DNA from: Candidatus Saccharimonadota bacterium
GTDB lineage: Bacteria > Patescibacteriota > Saccharimonadia > Saccharimonadales > Saccharimonadaceae
Length of the DNA stretch: 64,000 nucleotides
Direction of reading: 5' to 3'
Assembly: GCA_027492255.1 (NCBI GenBank)
Contig: JAPUFB010000001.1
Location: 1-64,000 of the forward strand
Shown in pieces: positions 32,527-40,499 of this stretch (the first letter of the stretch is position 1; each line of letters starts with the position of its first letter). A model generated the notes under the pieces. That model had not been told where the DNA came from, did not search any database, and worked only from the letters and a program-made list of their open reading frames with translations. The position numbers and the translations under genes are program-made.

Positions 32527-34413
32527 TTAGCGGAGTGTTGTGAGGTTACGTTTAATCTGATAATAATCTATTTTCCACGTCATTACTGATGCGGGTGCTG
32601 ATCCGCTTGCAATTGACGTGATCGATGGACCGTAGACATCAGTAGAAGCCTGTGTCGGCAAGCCAGACGACACCGTTCCTACAGAAGCTTCGTTTATAAA
32701 GAACTCCACTGAGGTACCCGTAGAGTTTGTCTGAATCTTAAATCGCTGATATTGATTAGCGGTCGTCGTACGAGCGACCCCAGTGGTGGCGCAGCTCGCT
32801 TGTACACATCGATCCCAGTTACCTGCCGTTGTGGTGGCGGTATACCTGAAATATATACCATCTGTTGGGGCGGTTGTATTGGCAACGCCATTATGAAGAC
32901 CTATGTAGGTCGTCTGGTTGGTAGCCAACGCGGCGTTTGCCGTTACGGGGCCAAAATCAAACTCAACCGTCATATTGCTTGGTACGCCTGTCATCCCGGT
33001 GACATCAAGACGAAGGTTCCATCCGGTGTTAATAGTCGTTGCGGCAGACGATAGTTGCAGAACTCCGAAGCGGTCATAATTGGCACTATATGTTCCGACA
33101 TTCAACTTCGTTGCTGTACCACCAGTACCTATTGTAGCGCCCGTCCATCCTTGTGAGCCAGTAGAGAGCGTCGTCGTGGATATATTCGCAAACTCTTCTT
33201 GTACGACCCACTCTGAGCGAAGGCTTGCGAAATCACAATCACGCCAAAGACTATTACCGTAACATTTGAACGATTTTGTCGCCGAGTTATAGTACATCGA
33301 ACCATCAACCCCAGTAGGATCACCGGCTGTGTTTTTTGTGTCCAGCACAAGCACCGAACCAACTCCATCGGCTGTACTATCACCGATATAGACACGATCA
33401 TCTACACTATCCACGGTAAATAGTCGTATGCCGCCAGCATCCTGAATATCAAATAGGGCTGCAGCATCAAAAGTCGCCCCTGCTTTAAGGAGTAAAGTTT
33501 TTGCTGCCGAGCTGGTCGTGATATCAGCAACACCCGTAATATCATTGTCATATACGTCCTGCAATGTTGCTGATCCACCAGCAGAAATACAGTCTACCCA
33601 TCCACTCACCTGATAACATCTGAATTTACCCATGTTTGAGTTGTAATACATCGCGCCAGGTGTTGCACTGCTCCCTGTCGGATCAAGTGCGGAGTTTTTT
33701 ACATCCAGGACTAACACCGTACCTGTTGAATCAGTTGTTCCTACAGTGAGAATAGAGTTCGTTGAGTCAACATTGAACATATTTGTCGAGCCATTTTTGA
33801 CCTGGAAAGCGTTCACTGACGAAATAGTGATACTCTGTGCTGCCGTAAAGGGATTTGCTGACCCAAGTTGCGCAAAACTCGCACTATCCAATCCATCCAA
33901 TGTCTCCGAGTTGTAGGCATAGGCACTGGCAGCGACAAGAGTTCTTGAGCTCATCGGAGATTCCCAGGTTGCACAGGCAGCGGTCGAACAGGTGGCTGTC
34001 CCAGGAGTAGCCTGTGTAATCTCAAAGTACAGAGAACCACTCGCAAAGATGGCTGGATCCATAGGGGTGACGTCACCAAGCTTCGTAGAGAAGAGTCCAT
34101 TGGTAATTTGAACACGATTTGTCGTTTCCCTCGTCTCACTCCACTTGAGCGTACCGCCACTTGCAGCATCGTAGAGTTTGAACTGCATATTGTAGAGACC
34201 ATCAGCAACGATCAGGCCACTGGCATCTGTAAGACGGCCTTGGAAATTGACCTTGGTTGGGACTGTTGTGAGTGCAGAGACAGAAGACTGAGAGACACAG
34301 GCAAACAGGGCAACAAAGAGCCCTAGCGCCAGAGTGCGCGAAGCGTAGCGGAAAAATCTCGGTATGATCCGAGGTGGCCTCTGACTCCTTCTCTGCACGT
34401 TGATATACCCCAT
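32527..34413 (-). CDS. Large secreted surface protein sharing its head with the giant protein
   Basis: A 628-residue protein. Residues 10-185 (signal and head domain) equal those of the 26061-30368 protein because of the 519-bp repeat. The middle carries two or three phage-fibre-like linker units of the form LVLD.KN..DPTG...MYYN...FKCY. The C-terminal 220 residues form a beta-rich domain (EEFANISTTT, WNLRLDVTG, TVEFDFGPV, YIGLHNG) that looks like a concanavalin-type or carbohydrate-binding jelly roll. No sorting signal or C-terminal helix. The first residues (MGYINVQRRSQ) differ from the other copy. Likely an adhesin or fibre. Confidence 0.8.
   Translation of the reverse strand: MGYINVQRRSQRPPRIIPRFFRYASRTLALGLFVALFACVSQSSVSALTTVPTKVNFQGRLTDASGLIVADGLYNMQFKLYDAASGGTLKWSETRETTNRVQITNGLFSTKLGDVTPMDPAIFASGSLYFEITQATPGTATCSTAACATWESPMSSRTLVAASAYAYNSETLDGLDSASFAQLGSANPFTAAQSITISSVNAFQVKNGSTNMFNVDSTNSILTVGTTDSTGTVLVLDVKNSALDPTGSSATPGAMYYNSNMGKFRCYQVSGWVDCISAGGSATLQDVYDNDITGVADITTSSAAKTLLLKAGATFDAAALFDIQDAGGIRLFTVDSVDDRVYIGDSTADGVGSVLVLDTKNTAGDPTGVDGSMYYNSATKSFKCYGNSLWRDCDFASLRSEWVVQEEFANISTTTLSTGSQGWTGATIGTGGTATKLNVGTYSANYDRFGVLQLSSAATTINTGWNLRLDVTGMTGVPSNMTVEFDFGPVTANAALATNQTTYIGLHNGVANTTAPTDGIYFRYTATTTAGNWDRCVQASCATTGVARTTTANQYQRFKIQTNSTGTSVEFFINEASVGTVSSGLPTQASTDVYGPSITSIASGSAPASVMTWKIDYYQIKRNLTTLR
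33865..34383. repeat. 519-bp direct repeat, copy 2
   Basis: Same sequence and orientation as 29841-30359; the two lie 4,024 bp apart, start to start. The absence of any silent difference over 519 bp implies recent duplication or continuing gene conversion. Confidence 0.9.
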
Positions 34414-34450
34414 TGGTGTAGTCTTATTAATAGCCTCCGACTTGTATCAA

Positions 34451-34479
34451 ATTATAGAGGTAAAAGCAGTAAAAAACAA
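34451..34479 (-). promoter_or_regulatory. Promoter of the 628-residue surface-protein gene
   Basis: TTGTTT (34479-34474), 17-nt spacer, TATAAT (34456-34451) on the minus strand; leader of about 30 nt. The promoter lies outside the 519-bp repeat and differs from that of the giant gene, so each copy is controlled separately. Confidence 0.6.
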
Positions 34480-34514
34480 TAGCGTCTTGGCTGCTTAAAC
34501 GCCTACGATTGCGC

Positions 34515-35372
34515 TTATTGTTTATGACGGAAAGGAAGTCGTTTTTTATACGAAAATAGAGCAAAAATGATAGCAAATAATACTAACATTATGAGTACTA
34601 TCTGCCATGGCGATGCGATAAAGACCCACACCTCCCTAGAAGTCGTGCCAAACGCAACATGTACTTTATAAAAACCAATTTTGTGAGTCGCCACGGTAAA
34701 GGCATTATCTCGCTCGTTCCCAGTGAATATCAGAGATGACGTTACCTTTTGTGATTGATCAAACGGTGTAATCTTAACGTCAACATCAGGATAAAATCCT
34801 GTGCTCTTTGTTGTATCGCCAGTATTTTTGATCCGATACGTTCCTTTCACTGCATTATCTAGCTGAAAAAACGGCACGGATAGGCCTGTAATTGCTGCTT
34901 TTCGGTCGCCAGGTGTTCCATTCGTAATACTCAGTAGTGTACCAACACGGACTTCGGGCGATACCCCACCGCTCGCGTGCATCACGGTCTCGAAGAATAG
35001 TACAGCAAAACTGTCTCCTGCGGGAAGTTTTGTGCCATTAAGCGCGTAATACATACGGTAGGTCTCATGCGGACCGATCACGAACGTGCTTAGGTCTGGA
35101 ATAATCCCTGCTGCCATCTGTGAATCGTTATAAAATTCAAGCTCTCCAGTATTGTTTATCTGCTTAAAAGCCTGAACTGATGTCTTCACTATGACACTTT
35201 GCGCGCCAGGATTTCCGATGTCGAGAAAACCTTTTTGAGTTTCGCTTGGTTGTATCGTCGTTTTTACCTGGAGCGGTTGTATGAGCAATGAAGCTACTGC
35301 GCCGACATTTACCGAACAAATAGCAGCGGTAACGATTGTTATGATCGAGTAGGCGACAAGGAACTGTTTCAT
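34515..35372 (-). CDS. Exported protein with C-terminal membrane anchor, DUF916-like
   Basis: A 285-residue protein: signal peptide (1-26), beta-sandwich domains with IQPSETQKGFLDIGNPG and YRMYYALNGTKLPAGDSFAVLFFETV, and a C-terminal membrane helix (about 252-273) with a basic tail. This layout, two Ig-like folds plus a C-terminal helix, is that of DUF916/WxL-interacting proteins of Gram-positives; the match is by pattern, not by search. The ATG overlaps the stop of the LamG gene as ATGA, so they are coupled. It is shorter in its first domain than the related protein at 36775-37689. Confidence 0.65.
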   Translation of the reverse strand: MKQFLVAYSIITIVTAAICSVNVGAVASLLIQPLQVKTTIQPSETQKGFLDIGNPGAQSVIVKTSVQAFKQINNTGELEFYNDSQMAAGIIPDLSTFVIGPHETYRMYYALNGTKLPAGDSFAVLFFETVMHASGGVSPEVRVGTLLSITNGTPGDRKAAITGLSVPFFQLDNAVKGTYRIKNTGDTTKSTGFYPDVDVKITPFDQSQKVTSSLIFTGNERDNAFTVATHKIGFYKVHVAFGTTSREVWVFIASPWQIVLIMLVLFAIIFALFSYKKRLPFRHKQ

Positions 35373-36745
35373 GGCGTCACTGTTCCGGTGACCGTCATCG
35401 TATTGTTGTATTGCCCAGACACTTGTGAAGTAACTGTATCGGCGCGAAGACGTATTGTCACGACGTCTTTTGCACCCGTACCTGATCCTGAACGGCTATA
35501 GAATGTGGTACTAGAATTTGGAAAGGCAGCATAATTTGCTCCTGCGCCCCATTTGCTATCTAGACCCGGTGCAGCAGTAAGGCTAAAGCCCAGCCCTTTT
35601 GTCGACCCTTCAGACCATGCAGCCGGAGATGCGATCAGACTAGATATCGCCGGAATTGTATTCCCCCCACTTGTAAGGTTATTGTTTTGGTTAATAGCCA
35701 ATCCATAATTAACAGCACTCGATTGCACAATCACATCCGCGTAGGCAGAGTTTGACGCACCACCAATAATCGTTCCAAGCGATAACCCTGCTGGGACGCC
35801 TGCTGTTTCAGCATCGTACTCAGCCCGTATTTCGTCCGCAGTAAGTTCACGATTATAAATTTTTATCTCATCAAGGCTCCCGTTCAGTAGATTCGTATTT
35901 GCATAATCAGCCCCTATTTTTAATGCATTTCCGGATGCTCCATTTCCACTGGGAATTGTTGTACTTTCTGCAACTTTTTGACCGTCAACATACAGTCGTA
36001 TAGTATTTGTGGAACGCTTGATTGTTACTGCGACATGATGCCATGCATTATCGGCATATGTGAGTGGAGAGGTAATCTCCGTATACACAGCAGAACCACA
36101 GCCGGAGGGCGTAGATGCGATAAAGGCGTTGATAGTACCAGTAGTATTTATCCGTGTTTCCCAACCCATACAGCCTGCTTCTCGAGAAACGAGAAATTGC
36201 TGTGTACCCGTGGAAGATGCCTTTACCCAAAATTCAATTGTCCCGGCGGTAGAGGTGACGGTGTCATATTCAGTATCTCCAGACCCGGCACTATAGTACT
36301 GCGATGAGCCGTTAAGGAGTGCTGCGTTACTTACCTTCCCCGTTGTCTGCGATGAGCCGTTGTAGGAGAGGACCTGCGAAGCGCCACCTGATGCACCGTT
36401 ATAGAGAACTTGCTGATTCGTCGATGCGAGATCCATAGGATAATAGCTAATGAGACCGCTTGGTTGCACCGTAAGAGCTAGGCTGCTCATACTCCCTTGT
36501 AATTGAGCTACATACCCATAGCCAAGGCGGTAACTCCCCCCTGTACCATTACCAATAATCGATTCGCCACTTGATGATTCAAGCTTGTAGTTCGTACTAG
36601 TTGTCCCGCCACCGGTCGAGTTACCGATAACGCCATTTAATTTGTAACCGGTACTTGTATATGAATCAGCCCAAACACGCTGATATCCGATCAACACCAG
36701 CAAGGCCGCCCCCCCAACAACGCAAATTCTCAGTACTGTTTTCAT
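35369..36745 (-). CDS. Secreted LamG-domain protein with WxL-like C-terminal domain
   Basis: A 458-residue protein: signal peptide (1-26), a Gly/Thr/Ser-rich segment with repeated STNYKLESSSG-type units, a concanavalin/LamG domain (about 90-310; GLISYYPMD, AWHHVAVTI, LYVDGQKV, LDEIKIYNREL), and a C-terminal domain (about 325-458) similar to the whole mature protein at 37709-38317 (LTSGGNTIPA, GAGANYAAFP, SGQYNNTMTVTGT). The LamG domain should bind glycan or protein. A TATAAT box lies 16 nt before the ATG. The C-terminal domain may attach it to the DUF916-like partners. Confidence 0.75.
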   Translation of the reverse strand: MKTVLRICVVGGAALLVLIGYQRVWADSYTSTGYKLNGVIGNSTGGGTTSTNYKLESSSGESIIGNGTGGSYRLGYGYVAQLQGSMSSLALTVQPSGLISYYPMDLASTNQQVLYNGASGGASQVLSYNGSSQTTGKVSNAALLNGSSQYYSAGSGDTEYDTVTSTAGTIEFWVKASSTGTQQFLVSREAGCMGWETRINTTGTINAFIASTPSGCGSAVYTEITSPLTYADNAWHHVAVTIKRSTNTIRLYVDGQKVAESTTIPSGNGASGNALKIGADYANTNLLNGSLDEIKIYNRELTADEIRAEYDAETAGVPAGLSLGTIIGGASNSAYADVIVQSSAVNYGLAINQNNNLTSGGNTIPAISSLIASPAAWSEGSTKGLGFSLTAAPGLDSKWGAGANYAAFPNSSTTFYSRSGSGTGAKDVVTIRLRADTVTSQVSGQYNNTMTVTGTVTP

Positions 36746-36774
36746 ACTACTTATGGTGTTTATTATAGCAGAGG

Positions 36775-37689
36775 TTAACGACGATTCGAACGGTAAGCTG
36801 GCTCTTTACGTTTGCGCATAACAATATATGCGACTGATCCAACAAGTGCCATGAGCAAGGCTGCAATGAGCCATATCGGCAGCATGAGAACATACCCTTC
36901 GGTCGTATGAGTGTCATCCGGTACTTGCGTCGTAACAGCTACCTTATAAAGTCCCACTGCATCGGAATTTTGCCACGTAATATTAATCTTTCGTGGTTTA
37001 TCTGGCAATATGGTATATTCTCTCTCTTCAGTAAACTTATTATTCCCAAAAATATCTGATACTTTGGTCGTTACTTTACCTACGTAAAATGCGTTACCCT
37101 TGTTGTAGAACTTAGTTTTTGCCGAAAGTGGAGCGGTTGTCTGCAAGAACGGTATAGTCGCTGAGTCGGCCGTACCCTTCAATTGATAGTCACCCTTTAT
37201 ATTTGCATACATCACAAGACCAACACGTTTATTTGTCACGATACCGCTCGTTTTTTCAATTTGCTGTGTCTCAGCAAATATCACTCCAGTATGTGAACCC
37301 GGTGTGGCGTTAGCTGGGACCGTCAAGGTATACGGAACTGACACCTTTTCACCTGGCTTAATCCTAAACTTATTCTGTGAAAGTGACACCCATATCTGCA
37401 TGTCCGTTCCGAGCGATGAAACAGACTGTAGATCAGTCAGATAGTCTTCTGTCGTAACAGTGTAAGAATTTGCATAAATCTTTACATCATATTCGTTAGT
37501 GCCATCGTTTATAAGTGCAAAGTCGCCGTTTTTTACCTGCCCGGGATCCAGTTCATAGTGCACATCCACAGGCGACAGTGTAATGCTTTCTCCCTGAACC
37601 GCCCCGACTGGCAGTAAAGGCACAACAGCAAATAGCAGGGCTCCAAGGAGTCCTGCTATCAGTTTTGACTTCGTCGCATCTCTCTTCAT
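36775..37689 (-). CDS. DUF916-like exported protein with C-terminal membrane anchor
   Basis: A 304-residue protein: signal peptide (about 10-32), a first Ig-like domain (ITLSPVDVHYELDPGQ, FRIKPGEKVSVPYTLTVP, GVIFAET), a second beta domain, then a membrane helix (about 268-290) and a basic end (RKRKEP). The YELDPGQ/IKPGEKV pairs and the two-domain-plus-anchor layout resemble DUF916 proteins that hold WxL proteins at the Gram-positive wall. It sits directly after the small secreted WxL-like protein gene. A TATAAT box ends 11 nt before the ATG. Confidence 0.7.
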   Translation of the reverse strand: MKRDATKSKLIAGLLGALLFAVVPLLPVGAVQGESITLSPVDVHYELDPGQVKNGDFALINDGTNEYDVKIYANSYTVTTEDYLTDLQSVSSLGTDMQIWVSLSQNKFRIKPGEKVSVPYTLTVPANATPGSHTGVIFAETQQIEKTSGIVTNKRVGLVMYANIKGDYQLKGTADSATIPFLQTTAPLSAKTKFYNKGNAFYVGKVTTKVSDIFGNNKFTEEREYTILPDKPRKINITWQNSDAVGLYKVAVTTQVPDDTHTTEGYVLMLPIWLIAALLMALVGSVAYIVMRKRKEPAYRSNRR

Positions 37690-37700
37690 TACTGCTAACG

Positions 37701-37706
37701 ATTATA
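37701..37706 (-). promoter_or_regulatory. -10 box of the DUF916-like gene
   Basis: TATAAT on the minus strand, 11 nt before the ATG at 37689, next to the stop codon of the preceding gene. Confidence 0.5.
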
Positions 37707-37708
37707 GC

Positions 37709-38317
37709 TTAATTCGTCAATGCAGTATAGGTAATTGTTGCGTCGTAGTTACCAGTTGGTTTCGTGGCATCTGCCTTCGCTGAATACCAAACGGTAGTAA
37801 TGTCGTTCGTAGCGGGCACAGCCGTGGTACGGATGACATAATTTGTCGTTGGGACGGCTGCAAACTTCAAGGCATTAGACGCTTGGTCTGTCGTTGCCGT
37901 GTATGTCGCATCGAAGTTGCTTCCAACCGTAATGCCAGTGGTGCCACTCGGCACTGCATAACCCCATGTATTGTTTGCAAGTGCTATTGCACTCGCCCAC
38001 GTACCTGCAGTTGCTGGAATTGTGTTTGCGCCATTTGTAAGGGCGGCAACGCTGGAAATGATACCAAGGTTATAGCCATTTGCTTTGTTAGTAGTAACGC
38101 TAATGCTGTCTGAGGCAGTAGTCTGGTTACCACCAGCAATAGGACTAATAGGCAACGAAACTGTGCCTGTCGTGCTATTGAGACTGATTGTCGCGCCTAT
38201 AGTAGCCCTGACGGTTGATGTTCCCGTCACTGCACTCGCTACCGGTGCAACAACAAGTCCGACAACGCCAAAGACCGCAAGCGTCCCTGCGATTTTGTGT
38301 TTCTTAAGAACACTCAT
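37709..38317 (-). CDS. Small abundant-type secreted protein, WxL-domain-like
   Basis: A 202-residue protein: signal peptide (1-30, ending VASA), then a Thr/Ala/Ser-rich beta domain with no Cys (TNKANGYNLGI, LTNGANTIPA, WGYAVPSG, NYVIRTTAVP, NYDATITYT). The same domain is found at the C-terminus of the LamG protein two genes down. It is reminiscent of WxL or pilin-like surface proteins, but no WxL motif pair was identified. AAAGGAAC precedes the ATG and a good promoter lies upstream, which fits high expression. Confidence 0.7.
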   Translation of the reverse strand: MSVLKKHKIAGTLAVFGVVGLVVAPVASAVTGTSTVRATIGATISLNSTTGTVSLPISPIAGGNQTTASDSISVTTNKANGYNLGIISSVAALTNGANTIPATAGTWASAIALANNTWGYAVPSGTTGITVGSNFDATYTATTDQASNALKFAAVPTTNYVIRTTAVPATNDITTVWYSAKADATKPTGNYDATITYTALTN

Positions 38318-38357
38318 GAGATTTGTTCCTTTTTATTTTTAGTTAATATACTTCTGA

Positions 38358-38386
38358 AATATACCAAGCATAACCATAATATGCAA
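38358..38386 (-). promoter_or_regulatory. Promoter of the surface-protein cluster
   Basis: TTGCAT (38386-38381), 17-nt spacer, TATATT (38363-38358) on the minus strand, with about 35 nt of leader containing AAAGGAAC. Confidence 0.65.
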
Positions 38387-38400
38387 GTAAAAAATAAAAA

Positions 38401-38976
38401 TTACAACGTTTCCTTAACCCCCATGGCATTCAATTCGGCAACTGTTGAATAATTATGAGCATGCGTAATACTACGCATGCCGGCAATTTCCGCCCCTTCG
38501 CAGTTTTCCTTTATGTCATCAATCATAACGCACTCCCCTGGAAGTACTTTGAGCTGCGTTGCTATCAGCTCATAGATAGCCGGCAATGGTTTTAGCATAT
38601 GTACCTCGTATGACAGAACTACTGCATCAAATAATTCCTTCCTTTCCTCCAGAGGAAAGAGTTCATCCATGACGTTATTGCTGACATTACTAAGAAATCC
38701 GACTTTATATTTTGTCTTAAGCTTCTTCAGATACTCAACAAGTTCAGTATTACGTACACGTTTTTGTTTCATAATGTCTTCCGTTTCCTGCACCGAACGC
38801 CCGATACAGTCGGCCGTAATACGCACGTATTCATCTCGAGAAATGAACCCATAGTCCGCCTCTTTATTGGCGTCTTTTAATTCTTGCAGCCGCTCGGGAG
38901 CGCAGAGATTAAAGAGTTCAAACAAACTTCCTCCATAGAGGACGCCAAAACAATCAAATATAATCGCTTTTATCAT
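38401..38976 (-). CDS. HAD-superfamily hydrolase
   Basis: A 191-residue HAD hydrolase with motif I IIFDCFGVL (nucleophile Asp9; the usual second Asp is Phe-Cys type, DCFG), motif II LSNVSNN (Ser-Asn), Lys in the MLKPLP segment and motif IV MIDDIKEN. It is like the epoxide-hydrolase-N/YihX group of small-molecule phosphatases. Substrate unknown. Monocistronic between the surface cluster and the nuclease-like gene. Confidence 0.85.
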   Translation of the reverse strand: MIKAIIFDCFGVLYGGSLFELFNLCAPERLQELKDANKEADYGFISRDEYVRITADCIGRSVQETEDIMKQKRVRNTELVEYLKKLKTKYKVGFLSNVSNNVMDELFPLEERKELFDAVVLSYEVHMLKPLPAIYELIATQLKVLPGECVMIDDIKENCEGAEIAGMRSITHAHNYSTVAELNAMGVKETL

Positions 38977-39058
38977 CGGGGAGTCTTCGTTATTAGATCA
39001 CAACGATCGCTTAATATATCTTTGTCGCTTTTCATACTCATAGCCCTAGTATAGCGCG

Positions 39059-39913
39059 CTACTGACCATGTGTACGTATAATCTCCGCCAGCTCTTGAGC
39101 AAGAAGGACTGTGTTCGAAAATCTGAAATTTTTAACATCACCAAGAATCGTATGATCGATTCGCCATATCACCACCTGGCGTTTTTCTGTATCACGACCA
39201 TTTGTAACTTCTATGTATCCAAGCTGATCAGCACGAGAAAAATCATCGTTAGTAATCCTTCCCTCTTTCTGAAGTTCTATGAGTCGATAATGAAACGCCG
39301 AACGGGCCTTCACATCCACATTAATACTTTTACCGCTATGGGGATCATGGATGACCATATCAATTCCAAATGCATCCTCGGTACGATTCGTCATCGACAC
39401 CTCATACCCCTCTGTCTTCACTCCTAGATATACTGCAATCTCGCGGCTAAGCCCGTGGACAATCGCATCATATTGCTCATTAGTGAAACAGCGGGTGTGA
39501 GCGCGCTTACACATCCTGTCCATCACAACTTTTACCTGTTCAGCAAATGTCGCAACTTCACCTTGCGGCAATGCCAGAACCGATGAAACATAGGCATCAT
39601 TAAAATCAATAAGCTCGTAGAGTCGTTTTTCTTTGTTGTGATATCCGTGCGGATGCTGGTCCATCAACTCCTGTGCTTGTGCGGCATGAGGAGCCTGCAA
39701 AATAAGGCATGTCACGTTACTGACAGCATCACCAATGCTTTTTGCCCGTTGTCTGGCAACGTCCAGTGCACTACGTAGTTCATCTTCTTGTATTTTGCGT
39801 CCAGGTAATAGGTTCCAGACTGCCTGCTCGGCTTGTGCAACAATATAGGCCCGACGTTCCTTCGGCTCTTTTAATAATGTCGGCTTAAATCGATGCCATA
39901 ACCCATAGCGCAT
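39059..39913 (-). CDS. Unknown protein with PD-(D/E)XK nuclease-like C-terminus
   Basis: A 284-residue protein. The N-terminal 120 residues are helical with many Ala, Arg and Glu. The C-terminal part has E in SREIAVYLG, D in FGIDMVIHD, then NVDVKARSAF, the spacing of an E-D-DxK metal site of the restriction-endonuclease fold, followed by helices. If right, it is a DNA- or RNA-cleaving enzyme, perhaps repair or defence. No partner methylase or toxin-antitoxin gene is seen. Lies alone upstream of nothing and downstream of polA's membrane-protein gene. Confidence 0.6.
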   Translation of the reverse strand: MRYGLWHRFKPTLLKEPKERRAYIVAQAEQAVWNLLPGRKIQEDELRSALDVARQRAKSIGDAVSNVTCLILQAPHAAQAQELMDQHPHGYHNKEKRLYELIDFNDAYVSSVLALPQGEVATFAEQVKVVMDRMCKRAHTRCFTNEQYDAIVHGLSREIAVYLGVKTEGYEVSMTNRTEDAFGIDMVIHDPHSGKSINVDVKARSAFHYRLIELQKEGRITNDDFSRADQLGYIEVTNGRDTEKRQVVIWRIDHTILGDVKNFRFSNTVLLAQELAEIIRTHGQ

Positions 39914-39959
39914 ATGCTAATAAGTGTAACAAAAAATCTCTCTCACCCCTACTTTCCCG

Positions 39960-40499
39960 TTAATATGACGCGATAACAAATGCGAGATTAGCCAGCGTGA
40001 GATAGGAAATTTGCATCCATAAGAAATATCGACGGCTTGGTCGGTATGATAAAAATAGATAAAACATTGCCGCCTGCACGAGCGCCATAACAGCAAGAAC
40101 TATCATCTGCCAGCTCATTGAAACACGCGACACCAGCATGAGCGTTGTCATAAGAAGAGGGATCGAATACAGCCAGGCAAACATGTCATGCATGCGCTTC
40201 TGCTCAATAGTGCCACTATATGGGACAATCCCGACTATGACACCAAATACACAGACAAATGTCATGACGAGTGAAAAAACTATTCCCGTTGATAATGCCC
40301 AATATGCCCAGCCCCACACCCAGAAAAGAAGAGCTACATGGATACCAATCAACATCCACTTCGCCATCCGCGTGGTTTGTGCGGTTTTTGCAATATGTAT
40401 GCTCACACTTTTTTGAGGGGTAATTGGCACCGACAAGAGCAGCCAAACAATCAATCCTCCGAATCCTGTCAGCGATAGTAATGCCAGATACCGGAGCAT
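39960..40499 (-). CDS. Multi-pass membrane protein downstream of polA
   Basis: A 179-residue protein with five or six membrane helices; the pattern resembles DUF998-type membrane proteins but the match is not certain. A conserved-looking loop YSGTIEQKRMHDMFAW lies mid-protein. The ATG directly follows the polA stop (TAGATG), so it is co-transcribed and translated by re-initiation. Function unknown. Confidence 0.75.
   Translation of the reverse strand: MLRYLALLSLTGFGGLIVWLLLSVPITPQKSVSIHIAKTAQTTRMAKWMLIGIHVALLFWVWGWAYWALSTGIVFSLVMTFVCVFGVIVGIVPYSGTIEQKRMHDMFAWLYSIPLLMTTLMLVSRVSMSWQMIVLAVMALVQAAMFYLFLSYRPSRRYFLWMQISYLTLANLAFVIASY

Noticed and set aside
29841..34383. Insertion sequence or transposon as the cause of the 519-bp repeat
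   Set aside because: No transposase and no terminal inverted repeats; the repeat is coding sequence in frame in both genes.
26061..34413. Prophage tail-fibre genes
   Set aside because: Collar-like units resemble fibres, but there are no phage structural, packaging or lysis genes and both proteins have signal peptides.
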